In this document: piece after piece, positions 25,251 to 34,709 of the stretch
Numbering within the stretch: the stretch's first letter is position 1
Layout: every line of letters starts with the position of its first letter
Assembly (NCBI GenBank): GCA_965197275.1
Contig: CBDAMQ010000025.1
Span: 62,001 to 126,000 of the forward strand
DNA length: 64,000 nt
DNA from: DASCOT01 sp965197275
GTDB taxonomy: Bacteria > Acidobacteriota > UBA890 > WLXD01
Reading direction: 5' to 3'
The notes under the pieces: generated by a model
What the model was told of the DNA's origin: nothing
The model's input: the letters and a program-made list of their open reading frames with translations, nothing else
The model's database searches: none
Program-made: the position numbers and the translations under genes

Positions 25251-28200
25251 ATGATACGCATGTCGAGTCGCCGCCGCCGGTTGTTGACCATCTGCGCGCT
25301 TGCGGCGGCAGCCGCGGTAGTCGGCATCGCTGCCCTGCACACGCCGTGGGCGCGAGCGCGCGTCCTGGCGGCTGCGCTTGCACGGATCGCTCCGGACGGC
25401 AGTGTGCGCGCAGATCGGCTCGAGTACCGGCTGCCGACCCTGTGGTTTCGACTCCACGGAGTACAAGTGCGGACGCCCGGTCAGGCCCGCCCTTACTTCA
25501 GCGCCGACGAGCTCATAATCGATCTGCCCTGGACGGCCGCCTGGAGGGGGCTGGCAATGCAGCACCTGGAGGTGAGCCGGCCGCGGCTGACCGTCTTCGT
25601 CGATGCGAACGGCACGAGCAACTTCACCGGCGAGGCAACGCCTATCGATGCGCCGGTGCCCATCGAGCGATTGCGCGTCTCCGATCTGCAGATTGAGTGG
25701 CACGATGCCGCAGCAGGTTATGCCTTCGATGCCGGAGGCATCAGGATCGATCTCGGCAGCAGGCTCGAGCCACGGTTGCATATGCCGACGCCCGCCAGAG
25801 TGCGCGTGGCGGACCACCAGGCAGACGTTGCGCTCGCCGGTGGGCAACTCGACTGGGACGAACGCGACCTCGGAGTCGACGGGTTGGGCTTCGAGAGCGC
25901 CGGGGCACGATTGGAGATCGACGGGTCCGTCGAGCGATTGCTTGCCGAGCCGGACCTCGCACTGGGACTCCGGACCCAGGCACCGTTGGAAGCGCTCGCT
26001 TCGCTTCTCGGATTCGATATCGACGGCGATGTCCTCACGATTGCGGGGCGATTGCAGGGTCCTGCGGCGGCGCCGACCGTGGACCTGGCGCTGGATGTCG
26101 CTGCGGCGGAGTGGAGCAAAGTAGCGTTACGTCGAATCCGCGGTCTGATCCACGCCGACAGCCGCAGGGCGCGCTTGACCGAGCTGCACGCCGAGCTCGG
26201 CGGCGGCACGGTGGCCGGCAACCTGGAGGTAAGTCTCGAAGCGACCGCAGTCAGTCGCGTGGCCGCAACATGGGAGAGCATCGACGCCGCGGCGCTGATG
26301 GGAATCGTGCCGGATTCCGGATGGGTCGCTCCGGCCACTCGGATCAACGGTGAGCTGCAGGCCCAGTGGCCGGGGTCGATACCGTCGCTCGCCAGCGTCA
26401 ACGCGACGCTGTTGACAGATCTCGAGCGCACCTCGTCGGGCTCGTCGGGGCTACCGATCGACGGCCACGTCGAGGTCGAGCTGGCGGCCGGGACCTGGCA
26501 CGCTTCGATCGACGCCCTTGTCGACGCCGGCGTACAGATCGATGTCGAGCTCACGGGGATGGTCGACGACCTCACCCTCGGCGGCACGGCGCACCTGAAT
26601 ATCAACGACCTGGATTCGGCGACGCGAACCCTTGCCGATGTCGCACCAGGGCTCACCCGGCTAGTTTCCGGCGCCGGACAGGCAACGGCCACACTCACCG
26701 TCGGCGGAACGATGACGGCGCCGACACTCTCCGGTCATGCGCGTGTCGACCGACTCCGAGTCGCCGATGTGGGCCCGATGACGATCGACGTCGACCTGGT
26801 GGCGGCCGGCGACTCCATCGGGCTGCGCGACCTAGCGGCCCAGCTCCCGGGCGGCAGCATCGACGCAGCGTTACAACTGGGCGCCGACGGCCGGGTCAGC
26901 GGGCAAATCCGCGGCACTTCCGCCGATATCGACGCCACGGTCGCCGCCCTGCCCATCCGCGATCGCATCGCCGCCGCCGGCGGCATCAGCGGCTCAGCCA
27001 ATTGGGATCTGACGGTCGAGGGTTCCCTGTCTCGGCCGGAAGTTGGCGGAACTGTCAGCGTCCACTCTGTCCGCATCGCCGACAGTGTCGCTATCGACGC
27101 GGAGGCCAGCCTGTCACCGAGCATCTACGGGATCCGCGTCGACGCCTTGACCGCTCGCGCCGGCGATAACCAGTTGAGGCTCGGCGGCGTCATCGGCGCC
27201 GATGGCCGTACCGTCGATCTCCTGGGCGAGCTCGATCTGAAGGCACCCGCCGATCTCGGCGATCGGCCGAGGCTCGATTACTTGAGCTCGGCCCGCGCCG
27301 AGATCGCCATTGGCGCCGACCTCGAAAGCTCGACCGTGGTGCTTGATCTGTGGTCCCTGCACGCCGAACTGCCGCGGTTCCCGGTGCGGAGCGTTACCCC
27401 TGGCCGAGTGACCTGGACTCCAACCGAGGTGAGCGTCGAGGACCTCGCCCTCCGTGTCGGCGACCTCGATCTGACGGTGGCAGGCACGCTCGGCAACGAC
27501 GACGCGCTGCCTGGCATCCATGCACAGCTAGGCGGCGACCTGTCGCAGCTCTCCGACCTGGCGACCGTGGCGCTGGCGATAGTGACCGGCGAGTCGGACA
27601 CTCAGCGCGTAGCCTTGTCCGGGAACCTCGATGTCGACCTTCGCGTCGGCGGCACGCTTTCAGCACCCCGACCGCAAGGGTCGATCCGAGTCACCGAGGG
27701 CGGGTTGGATCTCGGCCAGACTACGACCCTGCAAGCCGTGCACCTACAGGCATCGGTCGACAGGGGCGGCCTACAAGTGACGAGGTTGGGGGGCCGCTGG
27801 CAGGACGCCGATTGGGAAGCCGACGGCGAGGTGCCGCTGGCTCTACTTCTCGGCAGCACCGGCCGGCAGACGACGGAACGCGCCGGGCTACGGGCTCGGC
27901 TCGGACCCCTACGTGCTGCGGCGCTGGAGCCGTGGCTCGGCGACGAGCTGATGTCCGGCCTCGACGGCGAGGCCACGCTGTCGTTGCAGGCAACAACGCC
28001 GAAGCTGGAGCTCGGCGCCGTCACCGCTGACGTCCAGCTGGAGTCGTTGTGGGTTAGCAGCGCCGGGGTCCGGGTGTCGCAGCAGCAGCCCACGCGGCTA
28101 CGCATACACGACGGGGTGCTACGCATCGTTGGCTGGACGTGGACGCGTCCGGATGAAGACGACGGCAGCCTGGTGGTGGCGGGCACCGTCGAGCTCGACG

Positions 28201-31200
28201 ATCGACGGCAGCTCGATTTGCGCATCGAGTCACGGCTCGACCTCGGTTGGCTGGCGCCGATTGTCGGGACGGGGGCGCTCGAGGGAACCGCCCACGGCGC
28301 GGTCGAAATCACCGGCACGATGGCCGAGCCCGGCCTCGACGGTCACATCGAGCTCGCCGACGTCGGCATCATGGTCGCTGATCCACAGCTCGTGGTCGGC
28401 GAAGTCAACGGCACGCTGACGATCACCGACACGGCGCTGCACACCGACGGGTTGCATGGCAGTTTCAACGGTGGCGAGGCGACGCTGTTTCTCGACCTCG
28501 ACCTCGCCGATCTCCGAAGCCCTACGGCGCTGGCCGGGCTCACCGCGCGCTCGATTGTCTTCGAAGCTGGTGGCGGCCGCGCCCTCGGCGACGCCGACCT
28601 GACCATCAGCGCCCAGCCCCAAGGGGACGTACGTATCTTCGGTGAGGTTCGCCTGCTTGCCGGCGGCTATCGCACCGACGCCACCCTGGCGGCCGACCTG
28701 TTGGGAGCCTCGTCGGTGAACCGGACGCGTGGCTCGACGGTGCCGACGCTGGTGGATGATCTGAGCTACGACATCCGTGTCACCACCGTCGACGACCTTC
28801 GAGTCGACACGCCGTACGCCGAGCTCGGTCTGGCAGCCGATTTCCAGATCGTGGGTACGTTTGCTCGCCCCGGTGCGCTGGGGCGCATGACGGTGCGCGA
28901 AGGTGGCATCGTGCGCCTCGCCGGCAACGCCTACAGTGTCGATCGAGGCGTGATCGCGTTCGATGAGACGAACCAGATCGCGCCCACACTAGACATCGTC
29001 GCCCGCGCAGAGATAGGTGGTGAGCAGATCAGCGTCTTGCTTACGGGCAGCGCATTCGACCCCATTGTCGATGCTAGTGCCGAATCTGGCTTGGATTCCG
29101 GAGACGTGCTGTCGCTCATGGCCACCGGGCGAACCGTCGCGGCGGCGGGCGACGCCGGGCGCGAGGTGTTGGCGGAGCAGGCCTTCGATCTACTCAGCGG
29201 GCAATACCTGGCCGGTGTCGTCCGGCAGCTAGGCTTCGAATCGGTGCGGTTCGAGCGTGGCGGGGCGGCGGCGGCAAACAGCGAGCTTTTTCCGCGCGAC
29301 ACCGACCTCGCCTCGCGGCTGACTCTCACACGAAGCATCGAGAATAGGTTCGAACTGGTGTTCTCCCAGAACCTCACCAACGCAGACGAGCGCAGCTGGA
29401 TCGGAACCCTCCGGCTTCCCCTTGGCCTGGCGCTGCGCGGCGGCACCTTCGACGACGGCACTCGATCGCTGGAGCTCCAGCACCGACTCACCTTGGGCGG
29501 CGACACGCCGGCCGCAAGTGACGACCGCGCACGTCCGCGCGTACGCTCGGTGCGCTTCGAAGGTAATCCGGGCTACTCGGAGGACGTCCTACGGCAGCAG
29601 CTCCAGGTGGGCGCCGGCGATCGCTTCGATTTCCTTCGCTGGCAGGAGGACCGTGATCGGCTGCTGAGGCTCTATCACCGGGGCGGGTATCTGGAAGCCG
29701 ACATCAGCGCACGCCGGTCGCCTCCTGCCGGGACCGACCCGAGCACGATCTCCGGCGTCGACCTGACGTACGCCATCGATCGCGGTGCCGAAACGGTCCT
29801 GACGACGGAAACCGAGCTTCCGAGCAGCGTGCGGCGGGCTCTGCTCGAGGCGTGGGGCAACAGCGTGCTGACCGAGTTCCTCCTCGAAGACATGCGCCAG
29901 ATCGTACGCGCGCATCTCGCTGATCGGGGTCATGTGCGACCTGCGGTGGCGGCCGAGCTGATTGCCGACGAGCACCGCAAGGAGATCCTTGTGCGCTTCG
30001 ACGCTGCCGAACAATATCGTCGAGCCGAGTCCCTGATCGTCGGTAACGCCGGCCTCGATACCGAGACGATTCGCAGCCGGTTGCGTCAACGAGGCCTCGA
30101 TGCCGCCGACTGGACCCGCCAAGACGAGCTGGCGTCCGCCGTGCGCACCCTGTATGTGGATCGTGGCTGGCTCGACGTCCGCGTCCAAGTTTCAGGACCC
30201 GTGGTCGAGGGCGACGATGCCCGACTGCGTATCGATATCGACGAGGGACGTCGCTACCGGCTCGGCACGATTCGCGTCACCGGGAATGCCCTCCTCACCG
30301 AGCTGAAATTGCTCGAAGCGCTGGAGTTGCGGTCCGGCGACGACTACGACCGCGGCAAGCTGGCCGCAGCCGGCGATGCGGCGCTCGGGGTCTACCTGCG
30401 GCGAGGCCACAACGGCACCACCATACGAGCCACCACCGAGACCCGACCAGGAGCCGCCCTCGTCGATATCGAGATGCAGATCGAGGAGGCTCCCCAACAG
30501 ATCCTCGCAGAGGTGAGAATCGATGGTCTGGAGCGCGTGCGCCGCTCGGTCGTCGAACGGGCGGTCAGGATCCAGCGCGGCAACCCGCTGATTCTACGCC
30601 AAGTGCAGGCCGCCAGGCAACGCCTCTACGGCACCGGCGTGTTCGATCGCATCAAGCTGGAGGTGCAGCCCAGCGGTATACCGAATGATGGCCGCCAACC
30701 GGTGGTCCTGCATGTGGAGGTCATCGAAGCGCCGCGCTTACGGCTGCGCTACGGAGTCCAGCTGTTCAGTGACGAAACCCTCGCCGACAAGCGCGAAACT
30801 CGACCGGGTGTCGCTGCCACACTCACCCACAGCGGCCTACTCGGCCTGCCGGCGGAGCTCAGCGCCACAGCGCGCTATCGCGGCAAGGACAGGCTATTTC
30901 GCGGCGTGCTCGGCTTCCGGGGCCTCTTCGGAGCTCCCGTACACACCGCGCTGATCGGCGAGAGCTCACGCAGCGAAGTCGAGGGGTTCTTCACAACCCG
31001 CTCCGACGACACTGAATTCACCCTCGAGCAACGTGTCAGCCTGTCGTCAGCACTTACGGTCGGCTACAGCTACAACCTGAAGCACACGCGGTCGACGTTG
31101 ATCGGGCAAGAGCTTCAGCTGGAGCCGGTGACCTCGGCGCGCCTGGTACCGACAGTCATCTACGACAGCCGCGACGAACGACTTGATCCCGGCCGCGGCC

Positions 31201-31742
31201 TGTTCCACAGCGCCACGCTCGAGTGGGCGCCGGCCGGTCTCGGATCGGAGTTGCTCTTCCGCAAGCTCCACCTGAAGCAGTACGCGTTCCTGAGCCTGGG
31301 TCGGATCACGCTGGCGAGCGCCGTCCGCTTCGGTGGCGGTGCGAGTCTGGATCCCACATCAACGCGGCTGCCACGCAGCGAGCGCTTCGTCGCCGGCGGC
31401 GCGACCTCGCTGCGCGGCTACCCCGACGACGCGGTCGGTGGAACAGACTTCTTCGGCAGCTTCGTGCCGGGGGGAAACGCCGTACTGGTGCTCAATCAGG
31501 AGGCCCGGTTTCCCATCTGGCGCTGGATCCGCGGCGTCGCGTTCCTGGACGCAGGAAGCGCTTTCGCGACAACATCCGACGTCCGCCTCGGACAGTTGAA
31601 GGCCTCGACCGGCCTCGGCCTACGACTGGCTACCCCATACCTGATGCTGCGACTGGACTACGGCGTGCGCCTCAGCGACTTGGCCCATCTGCCTGATGCG
31701 CCTCGCGGACGCTTCCACTTCGGCATCGGCCACATCTTCTGA
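25251..31742 (+). CDS. TamB-TamA fusion: single-chain TamB (DUF490) plus POTRA/Omp85 barrel
   Basis: This 2163-residue chain has one N-terminal membrane anchor (residues about 10-30), then about 1390 residues of repetitive beta sheet of the AsmA/TamB type, ending in the TamB/DUF490 C-terminal features GNAYSVDRGVIAFDETNQIA, SGLDSGDVLSLMATG, and a VFSQNLTNADERS element (about 1225-1420). From about residue 1430 come five POTRA-like repeats (VRSVRFEGNPGYSEDVL, IRVTGNALLTELKLLEALEL, EVRIDGLERVRRSVVERAV and others), then a barrel of about 335 residues from APRLRLRYGVQ with the Omp85 loop motif ATSLRGYPDD and terminal GHIF. In most proteobacteria TamA and TamB are separate proteins that insert outer-membrane proteins or move lipids. 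It diverges from the selenoprotein gene over 32 bp, with GAGG 11 bases before ATG 25251. Confidence 0.9.
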   Translation: MIRMSSRRRRLLTICALAAAAAVVGIAALHTPWARARVLAAALARIAPDGSVRADRLEYRLPTLWFRLHGVQVRTPGQARPYFSADELIIDLPWTAAWRGLAMQHLEVSRPRLTVFVDANGTSNFTGEATPIDAPVPIERLRVSDLQIEWHDAAAGYAFDAGGIRIDLGSRLEPRLHMPTPARVRVADHQADVALAGGQLDWDERDLGVDGLGFESAGARLEIDGSVERLLAEPDLALGLRTQAPLEALASLLGFDIDGDVLTIAGRLQGPAAAPTVDLALDVAAAEWSKVALRRIRGLIHADSRRARLTELHAELGGGTVAGNLEVSLEATAVSRVAATWESIDAAALMGIVPDSGWVAPATRINGELQAQWPGSIPSLASVNATLLTDLERTSSGSSGLPIDGHVEVELAAGTWHASIDALVDAGVQIDVELTGMVDDLTLGGTAHLNINDLDSATRTLADVAPGLTRLVSGAGQATATLTVGGTMTAPTLSGHARVDRLRVADVGPMTIDVDLVAAGDSIGLRDLAAQLPGGSIDAALQLGADGRVSGQIRGTSADIDATVAALPIRDRIAAAGGISGSANWDLTVEGSLSRPEVGGTVSVHSVRIADSVAIDAEASLSPSIYGIRVDALTARAGDNQLRLGGVIGADGRTVDLLGELDLKAPADLGDRPRLDYLSSARAEIAIGADLESSTVVLDLWSLHAELPRFPVRSVTPGRVTWTPTEVSVEDLALRVGDLDLTVAGTLGNDDALPGIHAQLGGDLSQLSDLATVALAIVTGESDTQRVALSGNLDVDLRVGGTLSAPRPQGSIRVTEGGLDLGQTTTLQAVHLQASVDRGGLQVTRLGGRWQDADWEADGEVPLALLLGSTGRQTTERAGLRARLGPLRAAALEPWLGDELMSGLDGEATLSLQATTPKLELGAVTADVQLESLWVSSAGVRVSQQQPTRLRIHDGVLRIVGWTWTRPDEDDGSLVVAGTVELDDRRQLDLRIESRLDLGWLAPIVGTGALEGTAHGAVEITGTMAEPGLDGHIELADVGIMVADPQLVVGEVNGTLTITDTALHTDGLHGSFNGGEATLFLDLDLADLRSPTALAGLTARSIVFEAGGGRALGDADLTISAQPQGDVRIFGEVRLLAGGYRTDATLAADLLGASSVNRTRGSTVPTLVDDLSYDIRVTTVDDLRVDTPYAELGLAADFQIVGTFARPGALGRMTVREGGIVRLAGNAYSVDRGVIAFDETNQIAPTLDIVARAEIGGEQISVLLTGSAFDPIVDASAESGLDSGDVLSLMATGRTVAAAGDAGREVLAEQAFDLLSGQYLAGVVRQLGFESVRFERGGAAAANSELFPRDTDLASRLTLTRSIENRFELVFSQNLTNADERSWIGTLRLPLGLALRGGTFDDGTRSLELQHRLTLGGDTPAASDDRARPRVRSVRFEGNPGYSEDVLRQQLQVGAGDRFDFLRWQEDRDRLLRLYHRGGYLEADISARRSPPAGTDPSTISGVDLTYAIDRGAETVLTTETELPSSVRRALLEAWGNSVLTEFLLEDMRQIVRAHLADRGHVRPAVAAELIADEHRKEILVRFDAAEQYRRAESLIVGNAGLDTETIRSRLRQRGLDAADWTRQDELASAVRTLYVDRGWLDVRVQVSGPVVEGDDARLRIDIDEGRRYRLGTIRVTGNALLTELKLLEALELRSGDDYDRGKLAAAGDAALGVYLRRGHNGTTIRATTETRPGAALVDIEMQIEEAPQQILAEVRIDGLERVRRSVVERAVRIQRGNPLILRQVQAARQRLYGTGVFDRIKLEVQPSGIPNDGRQPVVLHVEVIEAPRLRLRYGVQLFSDETLADKRETRPGVAATLTHSGLLGLPAELSATARYRGKDRLFRGVLGFRGLFGAPVHTALIGESSRSEVEGFFTTRSDDTEFTLEQRVSLSSALTVGYSYNLKHTRSTLIGQELQLEPVTSARLVPTVIYDSRDERLDPGRGLFHSATLEWAPAGLGSELLFRKLHLKQYAFLSLGRITLASAVRFGGGASLDPTSTRLPRSERFVAGGATSLRGYPDDAVGGTDFFGSFVPGGNAVLVLNQEARFPIWRWIRGVAFLDAGSAFATTSDVRLGQLKASTGLGLRLATPYLMLRLDYGVRLSDLAHLPDAPRGRFHFGIGHIF

Positions 31743-31776
31743 CCCCCCACGTGCGGCCGACGTCGAACCGATATCT

Positions 31777-32463
31777 TCAGCGCATCGCCGCCAGAATCGC
31801 GAGCACCTGTTGGCGCTCCGGAGCCTCGGGTGCGAGCTCCAGGAAACGCTCGAAGTGATTGGTCATCGACACCAAATTGCCGGTCTTGTTGTAGCTGAAA
31901 CCGGCCCAGTAATGGGCGTACGCAAACTTACCGTCGATCTGCAGCGTGCGCACGAAGGCGTCGCTCGAAGAAGCGAAATCGTCGCGCGCCAGCAATACCC
32001 GGCCATGCTGGAAATGGGCGTATTTGTGCGCCACCTTGTCCCCGTTCGCCAGTTCCACGGCGCGCGCCGCGGTGGTCATCGCCCGGTCGAGATCACCGGC
32101 AACCAACGCGGCCGCTGACAATCCCATCTGATGCCAGGGGTCGTTGTTGGCGAGCTGGTCGAGCTCGGCGTAGGTCTTGCCGGCGCGACCTGACGCGCTC
32201 ATCGCCTCCTGGCTCAGGCCGGCGACGAACAACGCATCGGAGTTGACGATGACATCGGGGCCGCTCGCCTTCTCGACCGCATCGACTACGGCAGAGAAAG
32301 CGCCGCGCTCGAACAGGGGCAAGACATCGACCGACACAGACTGCTTTGCCGCCGGGTCTTCCTTCTTCTTCTTCTTCTTTTTCTTCTGCGCTTCAGCGGT
32401 CACCGGAACAAGCAGCGCCAGCACCAGTACCGCGATCATCGCTCGCCAGCTTTGGATTCTCAT
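31777..32463 (-). CDS. Exported TPR-like protein with polylysine tract
   Basis: The 228-residue product has a signal peptide (MIAVLVLALLVPVTAEAQ) followed by eight consecutive lysines and an acidic turn (EDPAAKQ). The rest is helical and fits TPR-type repeats: LPLFERGAFSAVVDAVEKA, DKVAHKYAHFQHGRVLLARDD, FAYAHYWAGFSYNKTGN and LVSMTNHFERFLELAPEAPE. It probably acts as a periplasmic scaffold. The lysine run is coded by AAG repeats (about 32363-32386), so changes in its length would not alter the frame. ATG 32463 is preferred to GTG 32475. It is convergent with the TamB-TamA gene, 34 bp apart, but nothing else links the two. Confidence 0.72.
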   Translation of the reverse strand: MRIQSWRAMIAVLVLALLVPVTAEAQKKKKKKKKEDPAAKQSVSVDVLPLFERGAFSAVVDAVEKASGPDVIVNSDALFVAGLSQEAMSASGRAGKTYAELDQLANNDPWHQMGLSAAALVAGDLDRAMTTAARAVELANGDKVAHKYAHFQHGRVLLARDDFASSSDAFVRTLQIDGKFAYAHYWAGFSYNKTGNLVSMTNHFERFLELAPEAPERQQVLAILAAMR

Positions 32464-32597
32464 TTCGCTATCCACCGCCTCAGGGGTCAGGAGGACTCGC
32501 CCTACAGTTCATTATAGGAAGGAGCGACCCTTAGAAGCTCGTCCCGGACGCGGAAAACCTCGCCGCGGGTGTGTCGCGGCGAAACAGGCAGACCACG

Positions 32598-32792
32598 ATG
32601 ATCTCGGAACTCGATCTGGGGCTGTGCGCCGATTGCGTGCATGCCCGACGGGTGAGCAACCAGCGCGGCTCGGAGTTCCTGTTGTGTGCCAAAGCGAAAA
32701 AGGCACCGGATTTTCCACGCTACCCGACGATTCCGGTTCGCGCCTGTGCCGGGTATCGGGCAACCGGCATCAGGCCTCGAAAAACAGAATGA
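32598..32792 (+). CDS. Small cysteine-motif protein, unknown function
   Basis: The 64-residue product has the pattern CADCVHARRV, SEFLLCAKAKKAP and FPRYPTIPVRACAGY: four cysteines arranged as C-x2-C ... C ... C with conserved aromatic and proline residues. Short proteins of this shape are widespread in high-GC bacteria and look like zinc ribbons, but I know of no proven function. The start ATG 32598 is likelier than GTG 32571. Its 3' end overlaps the end of the methyltransferase gene on the other strand by 23 bases. Confidence 0.6.
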   Translation: MISELDLGLCADCVHARRVSNQRGSEFLLCAKAKKAPDFPRYPTIPVRACAGYRATGIRPRKTE

Positions 32793-33846
32793 CCGAGGTA
32801 TGCACGCAGCCGTCGTTATCGAGCACCAGATGGGGGAAACGGAACGCATCGATTGGCATCGTGGACGGGTTCTCGATGCAGTAGCGAGGCAGAACGAATT
32901 CCGGCGCCTGGACAAGCTTCATACCCGATGCCGCCACTACGTGTTCGAGCAATTCGTCGCCGCTGAAGAACTCCGCATGCGACGAATCGTTGACGATCAA
33001 CTCGGTGGCGACGATGACGAGCCCGCCCGGGCGGCACACGCGCGCCATCTCTCGCATCGACTGCGCCGCTGCCGCGTTGCCTCCGAAGTGTTCGATTGAC
33101 GACAGGGAGAACACCAGGTCGAAGCGATCGTCCTCGAACTCGAGCTCGAGCGCATCCATCTTCATGAAGCGTAGGTGGTCCTCACGATATGCGAATGGCG
33201 CGTATTTCGAAGGGTTGTCGATGACCTCGGGATCACCCTCGCGGGCCATGTGATCGGCCCAGCCGCCCTCGAAAAGATCCGTGCCGACAACCTCGCCGAC
33301 GCGATTGGCCAACCAGTACAGCAGCGCCTCGTGCCCGCTCGCCACGCCGAGACATCGCGTCTGCTCGTGCAATCGTTCGAGTACCTGCAGCCCGTAGAGC
33401 GTCTGGACCCACTCGAAGCTCTTGCGGTGCATCGGCTGGGGTCGCGGGTCCAACCCGAGCTCCTCGAGCAGCACCCGCCAATCTGGCTCGAGCCACTTGC
33501 GTGGGTTCACGCACTCGTTCAGCTGCGCCCCATCGAAGGGTAGGTCGGATACGTAGGGCTGGAACGGCACCGCCGAGCAGACCTCGATGAAATCCTCCAG
33601 CGCGTACCGGTAGGGATAGTGGAACTTGTTCCCGTAGCGATACTCATCCGATCCCAGCAAGTCGTACAGGAGGCCCCGGCGATCGAGGCGGCCAAGCCGG
33701 AGCTCGTCGAGGTAAAACTCCCTGCCGGACTCGTCCGCCGGTCGCTCCAGGAGGAGGCGATAGAGCACATCGACGTAGTCGGCGTCGTCGGCAAGATCAT
33801 AGGTGCCGGTCAAGGGATCTTCCGACTCTGGCTTCTCCTGCTCCAC
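32770..33846 (-). CDS. DUF4214-SAM methyltransferase fusion
   Basis: The 358-residue protein begins at GTG 33846. Residues 20-75 form a DUF4214 unit (YVDVLYRLLLERPADESG, LLYDLLGSDEYRYG), a module often attached to extracellular or glycan-related proteins. From about residue 160 there is a class I SAM methyltransferase: RCLGVASGHEALLYWLA in place of the usual glycine-rich loop, VVGTDLFE, MKMDALELEFEDDRFDLVFSLSSIEHFGG and RPGGLVIVATELI. It may methylate a sugar or lipid at the cell surface. The SAM loop (VASGHEALL) departs from the common GxGxG, but the rest is clear. Confidence 0.8.
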   Translation of the reverse strand: MEQEKPESEDPLTGTYDLADDADYVDVLYRLLLERPADESGREFYLDELRLGRLDRRGLLYDLLGSDEYRYGNKFHYPYRYALEDFIEVCSAVPFQPYVSDLPFDGAQLNECVNPRKWLEPDWRVLLEELGLDPRPQPMHRKSFEWVQTLYGLQVLERLHEQTRCLGVASGHEALLYWLANRVGEVVGTDLFEGGWADHMAREGDPEVIDNPSKYAPFAYREDHLRFMKMDALELEFEDDRFDLVFSLSSIEHFGGNAAAAQSMREMARVCRPGGLVIVATELIVNDSSHAEFFSGDELLEHVVAASGMKLVQAPEFVLPRYCIENPSTMPIDAFRFPHLVLDNDGCVHTSVILFFEA

Positions 33847-34033
33847 TGCGTACTACCACCTTCATCGATGAGGCGGGACTTACCCTGGCGCCGGCCTGGA
33901 AAGACGGCCGCCAGCAGCCTATAAGTGTCGCCGCGCTGTTGCTAACCCGGGGACCTGGAGTCCGACCGGTGGATCTGGCGTTTTCCACCTCGGCACCACC
34001 CACGATACTCCGTCACCAAAAGGTTGCTACGCC

Positions 34034-34699
34034 ATGCCCCCGCTCGATGTTGAACGCAAGCCGCGCTGGTCACTGGCGACCGGCCGACCGCTGATCATCG
34101 GTATCGCCGGTGGCTCGGGGTCCGGCAAGACGACCATCGCCGATGCGATGGCCGCGGAGATCGGCGAGGATCAATGCGCCCTGATCCTGCACGACTCCTA
34201 CTACCGTGACCTGAGTCACCTGCCCCAAGACCAGCGCGCGCAGCAGAACTTCGACCATCCGGAGTCGCTCGAGACGGAGTTGCTGGTCGAGCACCTGCAG
34301 GCCCTCACCCAACGCATTGCGATCGACAAGCCGCTGTATGATTTCACCACCCACACGCGACGGGCCGAGAACGAGCGCGTCACGCCGCGATCCGTGCTCC
34401 TGGTCGAGGGAGTGCTCGTGCTGGCGGAGACCCAGCTCCGTCGAATGATGGACCTGAAGATCTTCGTCGATACCGACGCCGACGTACGATTGATGCGACG
34501 CGTCGAGCGCGATATCCGCGAGCGTGGTCGAACCGTAGATTCGGTCTTCGAACAGTACCTCGCCACCGTACGGCCGATGCATGTCGAGTTCGTCGAACCG
34601 TCCAGGGCCTACGCCGATCTGGTGATTCCAGAGGGTTACAACATTGGTGCGGTGGGAACGGTGCTGGCGATGATCCGTGAGTTCCTACGCCAGAGCTGA
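34034..34699 (+). CDS. udk: Uridine kinase
   Basis: This 221-residue P-loop kinase phosphorylates uridine and cytidine for pyrimidine salvage. Evidence is the Walker A in GIAGGSGSGKTTIADAMA, LHDSYYRDLSHLP, NFDHPESLETELL, KPLYDFTTHTRR, and LLVEGVLVLAE, all in the order of the Udk family, and VDTDADVRLMRRVERDIRERGR forming the lid. The length is usual. The 180-bp space upstream (33847-34033) shows no recognisable regulatory element. It is convergent with the M3 peptidase. Confidence 0.95.
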   Translation: MPPLDVERKPRWSLATGRPLIIGIAGGSGSGKTTIADAMAAEIGEDQCALILHDSYYRDLSHLPQDQRAQQNFDHPESLETELLVEHLQALTQRIAIDKPLYDFTTHTRRAENERVTPRSVLLVEGVLVLAETQLRRMMDLKIFVDTDADVRLMRRVERDIRERGRTVDSVFEQYLATVRPMHVEFVEPSRAYADLVIPEGYNIGAVGTVLAMIREFLRQS

Positions 34700-34709
34700 C
34701 AGCCGGCGA

